The position numbers were made by a program, and so were the translations under genes. Source: Clostridia bacterium (GTDB lineage: Bacteria; Bacillota; Clostridia; Clostridiales; Clostridiaceae). Taken from it: a stretch of 16,191 nucleotides of DNA. Shown here piece by piece: positions 1 through 6,412 of this stretch; position 1 is the stretch's first letter, and every line of letters starts with the position of its first letter. The DNA lies in assembly GCA_009930125.1 (NCBI GenBank), contig RZYZ01000021.1:1-16191 (forward strand), read 5' to 3'. The notes below the pieces were generated by a model that saw only the letters and a list, made by a program, of their open reading frames with translations, did not search any database and had not been told where the DNA came from.

Positions 1-17
1 ATACCCCTATAGGGTAT
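1..17. promoter_or_regulatory. CsoR-type operator dyad upstream of the glutaredoxin gene
   Basis: The window opens with ATACCC, five bases, then GGGTAT: a perfect 6-bp inverted repeat with a C/G-tract core. This matches the operator style of the CsoR/RcnR/CstR (DUF156) repressors, which respond to copper, other metals or reactive sulfur species. It lies about 43 bp ahead of the glutaredoxin start, where it would overlap the promoter. The regulator gene itself is not in the window and may lie to the left. The dyad is seen; the assignment to a regulator family is inference from the motif. Confidence 0.5.
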
Positions 18-59
18 AACTCTATGCTAAACATTTCAATTTGGAAGGTGAATATAATC

Positions 60-293
60 ATGAATCATGTAACAATCTATACAACTCCAACCTGCATCTG
101 GTGTAACCGTGCAAAGTCCTATCTGAGACAGCAGAACATTTCCTTTGTGGAAAAGGATGTCTCCAGAGACAGAGAAGCTGCCACGGAAATGATCCGCAAG
201 ACCAATCAGATGGGTGTACCGGTGCTGGACATCAACGGGAACGTCATCATCGGGTTTGATCAGCATGGAATCAACAGACTGCTGGGTCTATAG
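60..293 (+). CDS. Glutaredoxin-like protein (YruB/NrdH type)
   Basis: A 77-residue thioredoxin-fold thiol oxidoreductase of the cytoplasm. The redox motif Cys12-Ile-Trp-Cys15 follows the first beta strand in TPTCIWCNRAKSYL, and the cis-proline loop is in MGVPVLDINGNVIIGFD. Length and motifs fit the short YruB-family glutaredoxins of Firmicutes, which pass electrons to protein or small-molecule disulfides; the physiological partner is not visible. I chose the ATG at 60 because GGAAGGTG (43-50) sits 9 bases ahead of it. An in-frame ATG at 24 lacks a ribosome binding site and probably lies in the promoter. The upstream CsoR-type dyad suggests control by metal or sulfane-sulfur stress, and the gene is closed by its own terminator, so it is the last or only gene of its transcript. 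Confidence 0.9.
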   Translation: MNHVTIYTTPTCIWCNRAKSYLRQQNISFVEKDVSRDREAATEMIRKTNQMGVPVLDINGNVIIGFDQHGINRLLGL

Positions 294-306
294 GAAGAGC
301 AATGAC

Positions 307-342
307 AGGACATTCGGGAAACCGGATGTCCTTCAATTTTTT
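307..342 (+). terminator. Intrinsic terminator of the glutaredoxin gene
   Basis: An 11-bp stem (307-317 with 322-332, one G-U pair) is capped by a GAAA tetraloop of the GNRA class and followed by a T-rich run ending in six T residues (337-342). It begins 14 bases after the glutaredoxin stop. Confidence 0.9.
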
Positions 343-403
343 CTGGTGGGATATCTTCGGAGAAATTCCAATAGGGAAGATGTTAAAAATATAGCAATAG
401 AAC

Positions 404-432
404 TTGACATCAGGTGTGACCTCGTGTAACAT
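404..432 (+). promoter_or_regulatory. SigA promoter of an orphan transcription unit
   Basis: A perfect -35 box TTGACA (404-409), exactly 17 bases of spacer, and a -10-like TAACAT (427-432, four of six consensus positions). Predicted transcription start is near 439-441. No protein-coding frame with a ribosome binding site follows before the terminator at 634-691, so it most likely drives a non-coding RNA. Confidence 0.6.
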
Positions 433-439
433 CAATTAT

Positions 440-692
440 GGATAAAAAATTAACAATGTATGGTGTGAACCCTGTGGTCCTGCATCCGACTGGCATAACC
501 TAACCTGAAGAGACCTGTTTCAAGGTCCAACCGGAACAGTCGACTATGGCGCGTCCTTGAGTCAGTAGCACCAGCTTTGTTAAGAACCATCATCTTTGAA
601 GCGAAGGCTTCATTGATTCTTTCTTCCTTGTTCAAATAAAGCATCAAAACAATCTAAGGTGTCGGATTGTTCTGATGCTTTATTTTTTTGCT
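440..692 (+). ncRNA. Candidate structured small RNA, unidentified
   Basis: This stretch of about 250 bases lies between a good promoter and a strong terminator and holds no credible gene on either strand. It can fold as nested helices: TTAACAA 450-456 with 577-583, TGGTG 461-465 with CACCA 569-573, CGACTG 487-492 with CAGTCG 537-542, and GACCT 512-516 with AGGTC 523-527 (loop GTTTCA). A separate hairpin TGAAGC 597-602 with GCTTCA 607-612 follows, then the terminator. The nested order gives a rod-like domain of about 134 nt. I do not recognise the family. 6S RNA is a possibility because of the rod shape, but the closing helix and length do not fit well. A remnant of a mobile element is the other main alternative. 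Confidence 0.45.
634..691 (+). terminator. Strong intrinsic terminator of the orphan unit
   Basis: A 13-bp perfect stem (634-646 with 673-685) continues after one mismatch into a further helix (648-655 with 664-671) around the loop AAGGTGTC. The descending strand runs into TTTTTTT. It separates the candidate RNA from the ABC transporter operon downstream. Confidence 0.85.
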
Positions 693-935
693 TCAGTTTT
701 GAGGAACGAGCAGCATAGGCAGTGAATAGATGCATGAAACATGCATAAAAGTGTGAATATTCATTTTGGGTGTGAATTATCACAACGATCAAAATTACCT
801 TATTCATAAAATCCGTGCAATTGTTGCAAGTATATTAACTGTAAACGCTTCAAAAATCGAAAATGTGAAGAGAATCGTGCAAATTGTTCGAAATGAATTA
901 AAATTCAAGAGTATGTATATTTATTTAAATGTTCA
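693..935. promoter_or_regulatory. Dyad-rich regulatory region ahead of the amino-acid ABC operon
   Basis: No gene is supported here. Several repeated elements are visible. There is a 17-bp hairpin or dyad ATGCATG-AAA-CATGCAT at 730-746. Two direct repeats start GTGTGAAT at 751-763 and 770-782, 19 bp apart, the first containing the 10-bp palindrome TGAATATTCA (754-763). A pair of related elements beginning CGTGCAA lies at 814-828 and 876-890, the first with the dyad TGCAA-TTG-TTGCA (816-828). The TGAAT/ATTCA halves resemble ARG boxes, which would fit an amino-acid uptake operon, but the match is partial and the regulator is not identified. Confidence 0.4.
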
Positions 936-944
936 TGCTATAAT
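936..944 (+). promoter_or_regulatory. Extended -10 promoter of the amino-acid ABC operon
   Basis: TG-C-TATAAT (TATAAT at 939-944) is a perfect -10 with the extended TG element; no good -35 lies 17 bases upstream. Predicted start is near 951, giving a leader of about 60 nt. Copies of ATGTTCA at 929-935 and 950-956 flank the -10 box, and GTTCA 952-956 with TGAAC 966-970 forms a dyad over the start, possible operator sites. Confidence 0.65.
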
Positions 945-1011
945 CAAACATGTTCAGAAAAAATATGAACGGAAAATGAAGTAGAACCAAAGATGAAAGG
1001 AAGTAATGAAT

Positions 1012-1830
1012 ATGAAGAAAATGAAATTTACCGCCCTGATCCTATCCCTGGTCCTGGTCATGGGTGTTTTAGCCGGATGTGCAGATAACGGAGAAGCGCT
1101 TTCCGATGAAGGAAAAGTCATTCTTAAAGTAGGAACAGAACCCACCTATCCGCCATTTGAATTCACCAACGATGCCAATGAGATCATCGGATTTGATATT
1201 GATCTGGCCAATGCCCTGGCGGAAAAGATGGACATGGAAGTGGAGATCGTCACCACATCCTTTGATGGCATCTTTACAGGCCTTAATGCCGGAAACTACG
1301 ATGTGATCATCGCAGCCGTCAGCATGACCCCCAAGAGACTGGAAACCATGCTCTTCAGTGAGCCATACCTTTCCAATGGTCAGGTCATTGTGACGAACAG
1401 CGGAGACAAGAACATCACTTCCCAGGAAGAACTGACCGGCATGAAGGTAGGGGTTCAGCTGGGGACCACAGCCGACACTGCAGCGGAAAAGTATGCGGAG
1501 GAATACGGCTTTGAAGTAAGCAAGTATGATGAGATTCTTCAGACCTTCTCAGCCATGAAGGCTGGGCATGTGGATGCCATAGCAGTGGACTATGCCGTAG
1601 CCATCGAGTATGTGCAGCTGGATCCGGAAAGCTATCAGATTTCTGATGTGATGCTGACCAATGAACCCATTGCCATCGCCATCAAGGAAGACAATACAGA
1701 ACTTCAGGAGAAGATCAACACTGCCATGGAAGAAATCAGAGCGGATGGAACCTTAAAGAGCATTTCAGAAGAATGGCTTGGTGGAGACTACACATCCGAT
1801 ATCGATACAGAACTGAACGTGGTGGAATAA
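1012..1830 (+). CDS. Amino-acid ABC transporter substrate-binding lipoprotein 1
   Basis: Extracytoplasmic receptor of a polar amino-acid importer (bacterial solute-binding family 3). It starts with a lysine-rich signal peptide and a lipobox LAGC, so the mature protein would be lipid-anchored at that cysteine (residue 23 from this start). The family opening GTEPTYPPFEF, the signature GFDIDLANALAEKM and the late VDAIAVDYAVAIEYV segment are all present. I prefer the ATG at 1012 because AAAGGA (996-1001) is 10 bases away; the ATG at 1006 would leave only 4. It is the first gene of the operon, 25 bases ahead of the permease. A close paralogue sits at the far end of the same operon (3367-4170), sharing the unusual C-terminal tail DIDTELNVVE or NIDTELNVVE. 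The substrate cannot be fixed by eye; cystine, arginine, lysine or glutamine are possible. Confidence 0.93.
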   Translation: MKKMKFTALILSLVLVMGVLAGCADNGEALSDEGKVILKVGTEPTYPPFEFTNDANEIIGFDIDLANALAEKMDMEVEIVTTSFDGIFTGLNAGNYDVIIAAVSMTPKRLETMLFSEPYLSNGQVIVTNSGDKNITSQEELTGMKVGVQLGTTADTAAEKYAEEYGFEVSKYDEILQTFSAMKAGHVDAIAVDYAVAIEYVQLDPESYQISDVMLTNEPIAIAIKEDNTELQEKINTAMEEIRADGTLKSISEEWLGGDYTSDIDTELNVVE

Positions 1831-1855
1831 TAAACCGTAGGAAGGAGCTAGCTTT

Positions 1856-2515
1856 GTGATCACACAAGAACAATTATTCGCAATACTGGAAGGAACCCAG
1901 AGAACGCTGCTCATAGCAGGGGTAGCCATAGTTTTCGGTATCCTTCTGGGGGTCATCATCGCACTGATGAAGATCTCGAGAAGCAAAGTGCTGAACGGTC
2001 TGTCCTGGTTCTATGTATGGGTGTTCAGAGGAACGCCGATGCTGATGCAGCTGTTTGTATTCTATTACGCCATGCCGCTCTTTACAGCGGATGTTCTGGG
2101 GGTAACGCTTAGGATACCGGCCCTGACGGCAGCCTTCATCGCGTTCTCCCTGAACTCTGCGGCGTATCTCTCTGAGATCTTCAGAGGCGCCATTCAGAGT
2201 ATCGACAAAGGACAGATGGAAGCGGCCAAGGCCCTTGGCATGAGCTATTATCAGGCCATGTTCAGGATCATCATCCCACAGAGCTACAGAAGACTGATTC
2301 CGCCCCTGGGAAATGAACTCATCACACTGGTGAAGGATACCTCTCTTGTGGCATCCATTTCCCTGTTTGACCTTTTAAGGACCGTACAGGTCATGAACAA
2401 CTCTTCAGGAGAATGGATCTATTTCCTCTATGCCGGCGCCCTTTACCTTCTGTTTACTTCCATCATCCAGGTTGCCTTCGACAAGCTGGAAAAGAAGTAT
2501 TCCGTCTATGAGTAA
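1856..2515 (+). CDS. Amino-acid ABC transporter permease (HisM/GlnP type)
   Basis: Inner-membrane channel subunit, 219 residues, matching the usual length of polar amino-acid permeases, which work as dimers. Hydrophobic segments lie near residues 17-38, 60-78, 87-109 and 185-207. The family motif RGTPMLMQLF is at 58-67. The EAA coupling loop (EAAKALG, from residue 122, followed by the conserved IIPQ) is the contact site for the ATPase. Translation begins at GTG 1856, placed by AGGAAGGAG about 8 bases upstream. The next gene begins 15 bases after the stop, and an AAAGGAGTGAAGG site covers that gap, so the two are surely co-translated from one transcript. A single permease implies a homodimer. 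Confidence 0.95.
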   Translation: MITQEQLFAILEGTQRTLLIAGVAIVFGILLGVIIALMKISRSKVLNGLSWFYVWVFRGTPMLMQLFVFYYAMPLFTADVLGVTLRIPALTAAFIAFSLNSAAYLSEIFRGAIQSIDKGQMEAAKALGMSYYQAMFRIIIPQSYRRLIPPLGNELITLVKDTSLVASISLFDLLRTVQVMNNSSGEWIYFLYAGALYLLFTSIIQVAFDKLEKKYSVYE

Positions 2516-2530
2516 AGGAGTGAAGGATAG

Positions 2531-3286
2531 ATGATTAAACTGGAAAACGTATATAAGTCCTTCGGAGACCTATTGGTCCTGAAGGGAATCAATCTGGAAG
2601 TGGAGGAAGGAGAAGTGGTCTGCATCATCGGACCATCGGGTTCCGGAAAGAGCACCATGCTTCGCTGCATGAATCAGCTGGAAACCATCACCTCCGGGAA
2701 AATCCTCATTGATGGAAACCTGGTCAGTCACATTGAAGAAGGCAAGGACCTTCTGAATCTTCCTGAAAAGGAAGCATCCAAGCTGAGAACTTCTCTCGGT
2801 ATGGTATTTCAGAGATTCAATCTCTTCCCGCACCTGACGGTGCTGGAGAACCTGACCATCGCACCGGAACTGGTAAAAGGGGAAAAGAAGGACAGCATTA
2901 CAGGAAAAGCCATGAGCCTTCTCAAAAGCGTGGGTCTTCTGGACAAGAAGGACGAGTTTCCTTCCAAGCTTTCCGGCGGACAGCAGCAGAGAGTGGCCAT
3001 TGCAAGAGCCCTGGCCATGAATCCTTCCATCATGCTCTTTGACGAACCCACATCGGCTCTGGACCCGGAACTGGTGGGAGAAGTGCTGGAGGTCATGAAG
3101 AAGCTTGCAGAAGAAGGCATGACCATGGTGGTGGTGACCCATGAGATGGGCTTTGCCAGAGAAGTGGGCACGAGAGTGATCTTCATGGATGAAGGTCAGA
3201 TTGTGGAAGAAGGAACACCAGAAAATATCTTTGACGCACCGAAGAAAGAGCGTACCAATGCGTTCCTGAATAAAATACTGAAATAG
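2531..3286 (+). CDS. Amino-acid ABC transporter ATPase (GlnQ/HisP type)
   Basis: Cytoplasmic nucleotide-binding subunit, 251 residues, powering uptake through the permease encoded just upstream. All ATPase motifs are intact: Walker A GPSGSGKST at 34-42, Q-loop Gln94 (MVFQRFNLFPH), signature LSGGQQQR from 147, Walker B IMLFDE at 167-172 followed by the D-loop SALD, and the H-loop His204. A longer loop around residues 64-86 is present between the Walker A and Q-loop, a common variation in this group. It is the third gene of the operon; the second binding protein follows after 80 bases without a convincing promoter, so it is probably on the same message. Confidence 0.96.
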   Translation: MIKLENVYKSFGDLLVLKGINLEVEEGEVVCIIGPSGSGKSTMLRCMNQLETITSGKILIDGNLVSHIEEGKDLLNLPEKEASKLRTSLGMVFQRFNLFPHLTVLENLTIAPELVKGEKKDSITGKAMSLLKSVGLLDKKDEFPSKLSGGQQQRVAIARALAMNPSIMLFDEPTSALDPELVGEVLEVMKKLAEEGMTMVVVTHEMGFAREVGTRVIFMDEGQIVEEGTPENIFDAPKKERTNAFLNKILK

Positions 3287-3366
3287 AGAAAAACCAGACA
3301 GCAGATACCATAATGAACAAAATTGCTCACAATTGTAGATAGAAATAGTAAAAGGGGAGATCATAG

Positions 3367-4170
3367 ATGATGAAAAAGACATGGGGGATGGTATTCACGG
3401 TAGCACTGGCAGGGGCAGCACTCTTGTCAGGATGCGCAAAGGAAGAGGAAAGCACGAAGGTGCTGAAGATCGGAACGGATGATACCTATCCGCCCTTCGA
3501 GTTCAGAGATGAAGCCAACAAACTGGTGGGATTCGAAGTGGACCTGGCCAGAGAAATCGGAGAAGAGCTGGGCATGGAAGTGGAGTTCATCTCCACCAGC
3601 TGGGCAGGAATCTTCAACGGACTGAACTCCGAGAGCTATGATGTCATCATGTCCGCCACAAGCATCACACCGAAAAGACTGGAGTCCTATATCTTCACGG
3701 ATCCCCACATGACCAACGGTCAGGTTATTGTCACAAGAGCGGGAGAAGGTTCCATCACGAAACCGGAAGAGCTTGAAGGGATGAAGGTAGGGGTACAGCT
3801 GGAGACCACAGCGGATATCGCGGCGACCAAGTACAACGAGACTGTGGATTTTGAAATGCTGCGTTTTGACGAAGTCATTCAGACCTTCTCCGCCATGAAG
3901 GCGGGACATGTGGATGTCATTGTTGCGGATTACGCCGTAGCCATTGATTATGCGGCCAAGGACCCTGAGTCCTACCAGCTGACGGAAGTCATGCTGACCA
4001 ATGAACCCATCGCCATCACCATCCGTAAAGATGATACAGATCTGAGAGATACGCTGAACGGCGCACTGGATGCCTTAAGAGAAGATGGAACACTCAAGGA
4101 TCTATCTGTGAAATGGCTGGGAGATGACTACACTTCCAACATCGATACAGAACTGAATGTGGTGGAATAG
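3367..4170 (+). CDS. Amino-acid ABC transporter substrate-binding lipoprotein 2
   Basis: A second solute-binding family 3 receptor, 267 residues, with signal peptide and lipobox LSGC (Cys23). The hallmarks DDTYPPFEFRDEANKLVGFE, the GFEVDLAREIGEELGM signature and VDVIVADYAVAIDY are clear. It is strongly similar to the product of 1012-1830 along its whole length, including TPKRLE, QTFSAMKAGHVD, VMLTNEPIAI and the ending TELNVVE, so the two arose by duplication. GGGGAG (3354-3359) supports the ATG at 3367. It has no permease or ATPase of its own downstream and must share those of the operon, most simply giving one transporter two receptors with different ligands or affinities. A strong terminator follows about 100 bases later. 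Confidence 0.93.
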   Translation: MMKKTWGMVFTVALAGAALLSGCAKEEESTKVLKIGTDDTYPPFEFRDEANKLVGFEVDLAREIGEELGMEVEFISTSWAGIFNGLNSESYDVIMSATSITPKRLESYIFTDPHMTNGQVIVTRAGEGSITKPEELEGMKVGVQLETTADIAATKYNETVDFEMLRFDEVIQTFSAMKAGHVDVIVADYAVAIDYAAKDPESYQLTEVMLTNEPIAITIRKDDTDLRDTLNGALDALREDGTLKDLSVKWLGDDYTSNIDTELNVVE

Positions 4171-4271
4171 AGGCTTCTATAAGAGAAGCAGCACCATCAC
4201 AGGCAGAAACGAAAGAGAAAAGAAAGAAACAGAAGAAGATCCTACTGGATAAACAGTAGAATAATGAATGA

Positions 4272-4326
4272 AATGGAAAAGTCCCAGGGAGCGTGAAGCG
4301 ATACGCTGACCTGGGACTTTTCCATT
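4272..4326 (+). terminator. Terminator of the amino-acid ABC operon
   Basis: A perfect 17-bp inverted repeat (4272-4288 with 4310-4326) contains AAAAGTCCCAGG and CCTGGGACTTTT, with a second small stem AGCGT/ACGCT (4290-4294, 4303-4307) in its loop. The T run of the descending arm supplies the U-tract and the matching A run makes it potentially bidirectional. Nothing else is seen between 4171 and 4271. Confidence 0.85.
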
Positions 4327-4408
4327 ACGCTGAAATACTGCTTTGCATACGGAAGAGATTCCCGTTATGATGAAACTAAAGAAAAGATCAGAAAAGGAAG
4401 TGGAACAG

Positions 4409-5137
4409 ATGAAAATCACGGTACTTGGCAACAACTCCACCACAGTGACCCAGGGAGGAGCCTGCTCGTCCTATCTTCTGGAAGTGGAGGGCAAAAAGAT
4501 TCTACTGGATATGGGAAACGGTAGCATCTTCAATCTCAAGAAGCGGGTGAAGCTTTCGGAGATTGATGCCATCATTCTCACCCATCATCACTTTGATCAT
4601 CTGTCGGACCTCTTTCTCTTCCGCTATGAAAGAGAAGGCCAGAAGTACATGGGGGAAGAGGTCGCCCCCATCGATCTCTATACGCCGGAGATGCCGAAGT
4701 GGCTGCATGAATCCCTCATGAAGAATGATCTTTTCAGGCTTCATGTCATCAAGGAAAATACCAGGGTATCCTTGGGAAACCTTACGGTGGATTTCATTGA
4801 GGTCCTTCATCTTCTGGAGACCTACGCTGTGCGATGCACCTTTCATGGAAAAGTCTTCACCTACTCGGCGGATACGGGCGTCTGTGATGGAATCTACGAG
4901 GCTGCCAGGGATGCGGACCTTTTCCTCTGCGAAGCCAGCTACGGCTCCTATGAGCCCTACAGTATGAAGCATCATCTTCATGGAAAAGAGGCAGGGGAGA
5001 TTGCCAGGAAGTGTGGAGTGAAAAAGCTTCTTCTGACCCATCTGCCGGAGACGCATCTGGAGCGGCTCCTTCAGGAGGCGAAAGCCATCCATGGGGATAC
5101 GGAGATTTGCGAGATCCTAGAAGCCTATGAAGTGTAG
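4409..5137 (+). CDS. Metallo-beta-lactamase-fold hydrolase (YhfI-like)
   Basis: A 242-residue cytoplasmic metallohydrolase with the two-metal MBL fold. The core motif HxHxDH is His59, His61, Asp63, His64 in THHHFDHLSD; further metal-site segments are YSADTG (Asp ligand) and LLLTHLPETH (last histidine). The glycine-rich start VLGNNSTTVTQGGACSSYLL and the CEASY segment fit the YhfI and RNase Z-like subgroup. The substrate is unknown; a phosphodiester or ester is likely from the family, but this is not a beta-lactamase in the resistance sense. I place the start at ATG 4409, served by AAAAGGAAG (4392-4400). A longer frame from 4343 would begin 17 bases after the preceding terminator and adds a charged stretch unlike the family. 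It is monocistronic and convergent with the TPR gene. Confidence 0.88.
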   Translation: MKITVLGNNSTTVTQGGACSSYLLEVEGKKILLDMGNGSIFNLKKRVKLSEIDAIILTHHHFDHLSDLFLFRYEREGQKYMGEEVAPIDLYTPEMPKWLHESLMKNDLFRLHVIKENTRVSLGNLTVDFIEVLHLLETYAVRCTFHGKVFTYSADTGVCDGIYEAARDADLFLCEASYGSYEPYSMKHHLHGKEAGEIARKCGVKKLLLTHLPETHLERLLQEAKAIHGDTEICEILEAYEV

Positions 5138-5149
5138 AGAAGGGTAACC

Positions 5150-5210
5150 AAAAATATAGAGAACGGCCATGAAACCTGCAGTTTTATCTGCAGAGTTCAT
5201 GGCCGTTCTC
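5150..5210 (-). terminator. Terminator between convergent genes
   Basis: A 15-bp stem (5159-5173 with 5196-5210), a small internal loop, and an inner CTGCAG/CTGCAG stem (5176-5181, 5188-5193). Read on the minus strand it is followed by TATATTTTTGG, so it terminates the TPR gene best. On the plus strand it lacks a T run but may still end the hydrolase transcript. Confidence 0.75.
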
Positions 5211-5224
5211 ATAGGGAAGGAGTG

Positions 5225-6181
5225 CTAGTCTACCTTGTACTCGTTTTTCTTGTCGTCGGTGAAGGTTTCCGCTTCCTGCTCTTTCCTTTGCTTTTCCAGC
5301 GCTTCTTTCTCTTCTTCCTGTCTTTTCTTCTCTTCTTTCAGTGTCTCCACATCCAGTCCTTTTTCAGCCATTTCCTTTTTCAGCTCGTCAAACTTTTCTG
5401 TGAGCATGTCCTTGTTCACGATGGACAGGAAGGATACCTTCAGTCTCAGAGAAGTTGAAAGAGCCTGGTAGGCAGCCAGATAGTCGCCTTTCTTCCATTT
5501 GATGATGCCATAGTAGTAATGCGCTTCCGGGAATTTGATGTAGTCGATGGTGTCCTCGTAGAGGGCTTCCGCTTTGTCATACTCTCCCAGGAAATAGTAA
5601 GACTGTGCCAGATTGTCCGTGATGACATTGTCATCCTTGTTGTAGTCGTAAGCTTCCTTGTTGAATGCCAGCGCTTTTTCGTAGTCGCCTTTGGCGATGT
5701 ATAGGTAGCCCAGAATCTCATACATGATGGAACTCTGGTAGTCGTCACGGATGTTCTCCACGATATCGATGGCTTCATCGATGTCGCCCTTCTTCCAGTT
5801 CAGGATGGCGAGATTCAGAATGTTGTTGTACTTGAACCGTTCATCTCTGGTCTTCATCTGGGCCGCTTCCAGAAGATAGGGCTCTGCCTCTTCCAGTCTT
5901 CCTTCTCGTAGAAGCACATATCCGAAGCTGGATTTGATGTAGGGCTTGGCGAAGGGGTGCTTCACGGCTTTCTCGAAATAGGTCATGGCGATGTCCGTAT
6001 TTCCCGCATTATAGGCTCTGCTTCCTTTGGTGGCCTGTATGGTGGGATAGTTACGGTAAACCGTGAAGATCAGGTAGGCACCGATCAGGATATTGGCGAT
6101 GGTGGAAAATCCTGCGTAAATCAGGATAAAGATGCCTGCTATGGCAATGAGATCATAAATCGGTAAATTCTTCAGTTTCAT
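5225..6181 (-). CDS. Membrane-anchored TPR-repeat protein
   Basis: A 318-residue protein of unknown specific function. The first 45 residues hold two closely spaced hydrophobic segments (about 9-24 and 26-42), giving a membrane hairpin. Residues about 55-270 are a string of tetratricopeptide repeats, recognisable by alternating A, Y, G and L positions such as YNAGNTDIAMTYFEKAV, LREGRLEEAEPYLLEAA and LGEYDKAEALYEDTI. The tail from about 275 is a charged coiled coil rich in E, K and Q. TPR arrays hold protein partners; none is indicated by the neighbours. The ATG is preceded by GAGGAATGAAGA. A possible -10 TATGAT for this strand lies at 6222-6227 inside an inverted repeat. It is divergent from the alarmone synthetase gene. 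Confidence 0.85.
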   Translation of the reverse strand: MKLKNLPIYDLIAIAGIFILIYAGFSTIANILIGAYLIFTVYRNYPTIQATKGSRAYNAGNTDIAMTYFEKAVKHPFAKPYIKSSFGYVLLREGRLEEAEPYLLEAAQMKTRDERFKYNNILNLAILNWKKGDIDEAIDIVENIRDDYQSSIMYEILGYLYIAKGDYEKALAFNKEAYDYNKDDNVITDNLAQSYYFLGEYDKAEALYEDTIDYIKFPEAHYYYGIIKWKKGDYLAAYQALSTSLRLKVSFLSIVNKDMLTEKFDELKKEMAEKGLDVETLKEEKKRQEEEKEALEKQRKEQEAETFTDDKKNEYKVD

Positions 6182-6217
6182 TCTTCATTCCTCAACTTCC
6201 TGTGTCTTTTTATCATT

Positions 6218-6258
6218 AAAAATCATACCATGAAACCTGTGATATTTGTATGATTTTT
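6218..6258. repeat. Perfect 11-bp inverted repeat between divergent genes
   Basis: AAAAATCATAC (6218-6228) and GTATGATTTTT (6248-6258) are perfect reverse complements separated by 19 bases. The arms lie in the shared upstream region of the TPR and RelQ genes and include a possible -10 box for the TPR gene. It is too AT-rich for a typical terminator stem and sits upstream of both genes, so an operator or other regulatory element is more likely. Function unknown. Confidence 0.6.
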
Positions 6259-6412
6259 AGGGAACTTGGCACATTCTCCATCCATGATAGCAGTCTTTGC
6301 TTAAGAATTCATTATTCCAGGCTAAGTGCAGCCAAAGGACAGGTTTCTTTTAAGAAACTTTCAGGAAGATGGGGTATGCTTAAGATAATACGTGATATGA
6401 AGGAGCAGTGAA

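Noticed and set aside
450..647. A 65-codon minus-strand frame over the candidate RNA
   Set aside because: It starts within the terminator stem, lacks a recognisable domain, and the structural signals point to plus-strand transcription.
440..692. T-box or other known riboswitch controlling the ABC operon
   Set aside because: No T-box consensus is present, and the terminator lies more than 300 bases ahead of the gene, which has its own extended -10 promoter.
766..984. A 72-codon plus-strand frame ahead of the ABC operon
   Set aside because: It has no ribosome binding site, runs through the extended -10 promoter and repeat cluster, and its product has low-complexity AT-driven composition.
3330..3352. 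A separate promoter for the second binding protein (TTGCTC, 17 bases, TAGTAA)
   Set aside because: Both boxes match only three of six consensus positions, and transcription would begin within the ribosome binding site.
2570..3382. A 270-codon minus-strand frame antisense to the ABC ATPase gene
   Set aside because: The plus strand encodes a complete ATPase; the antisense product is rich in H, F and C with no domain.
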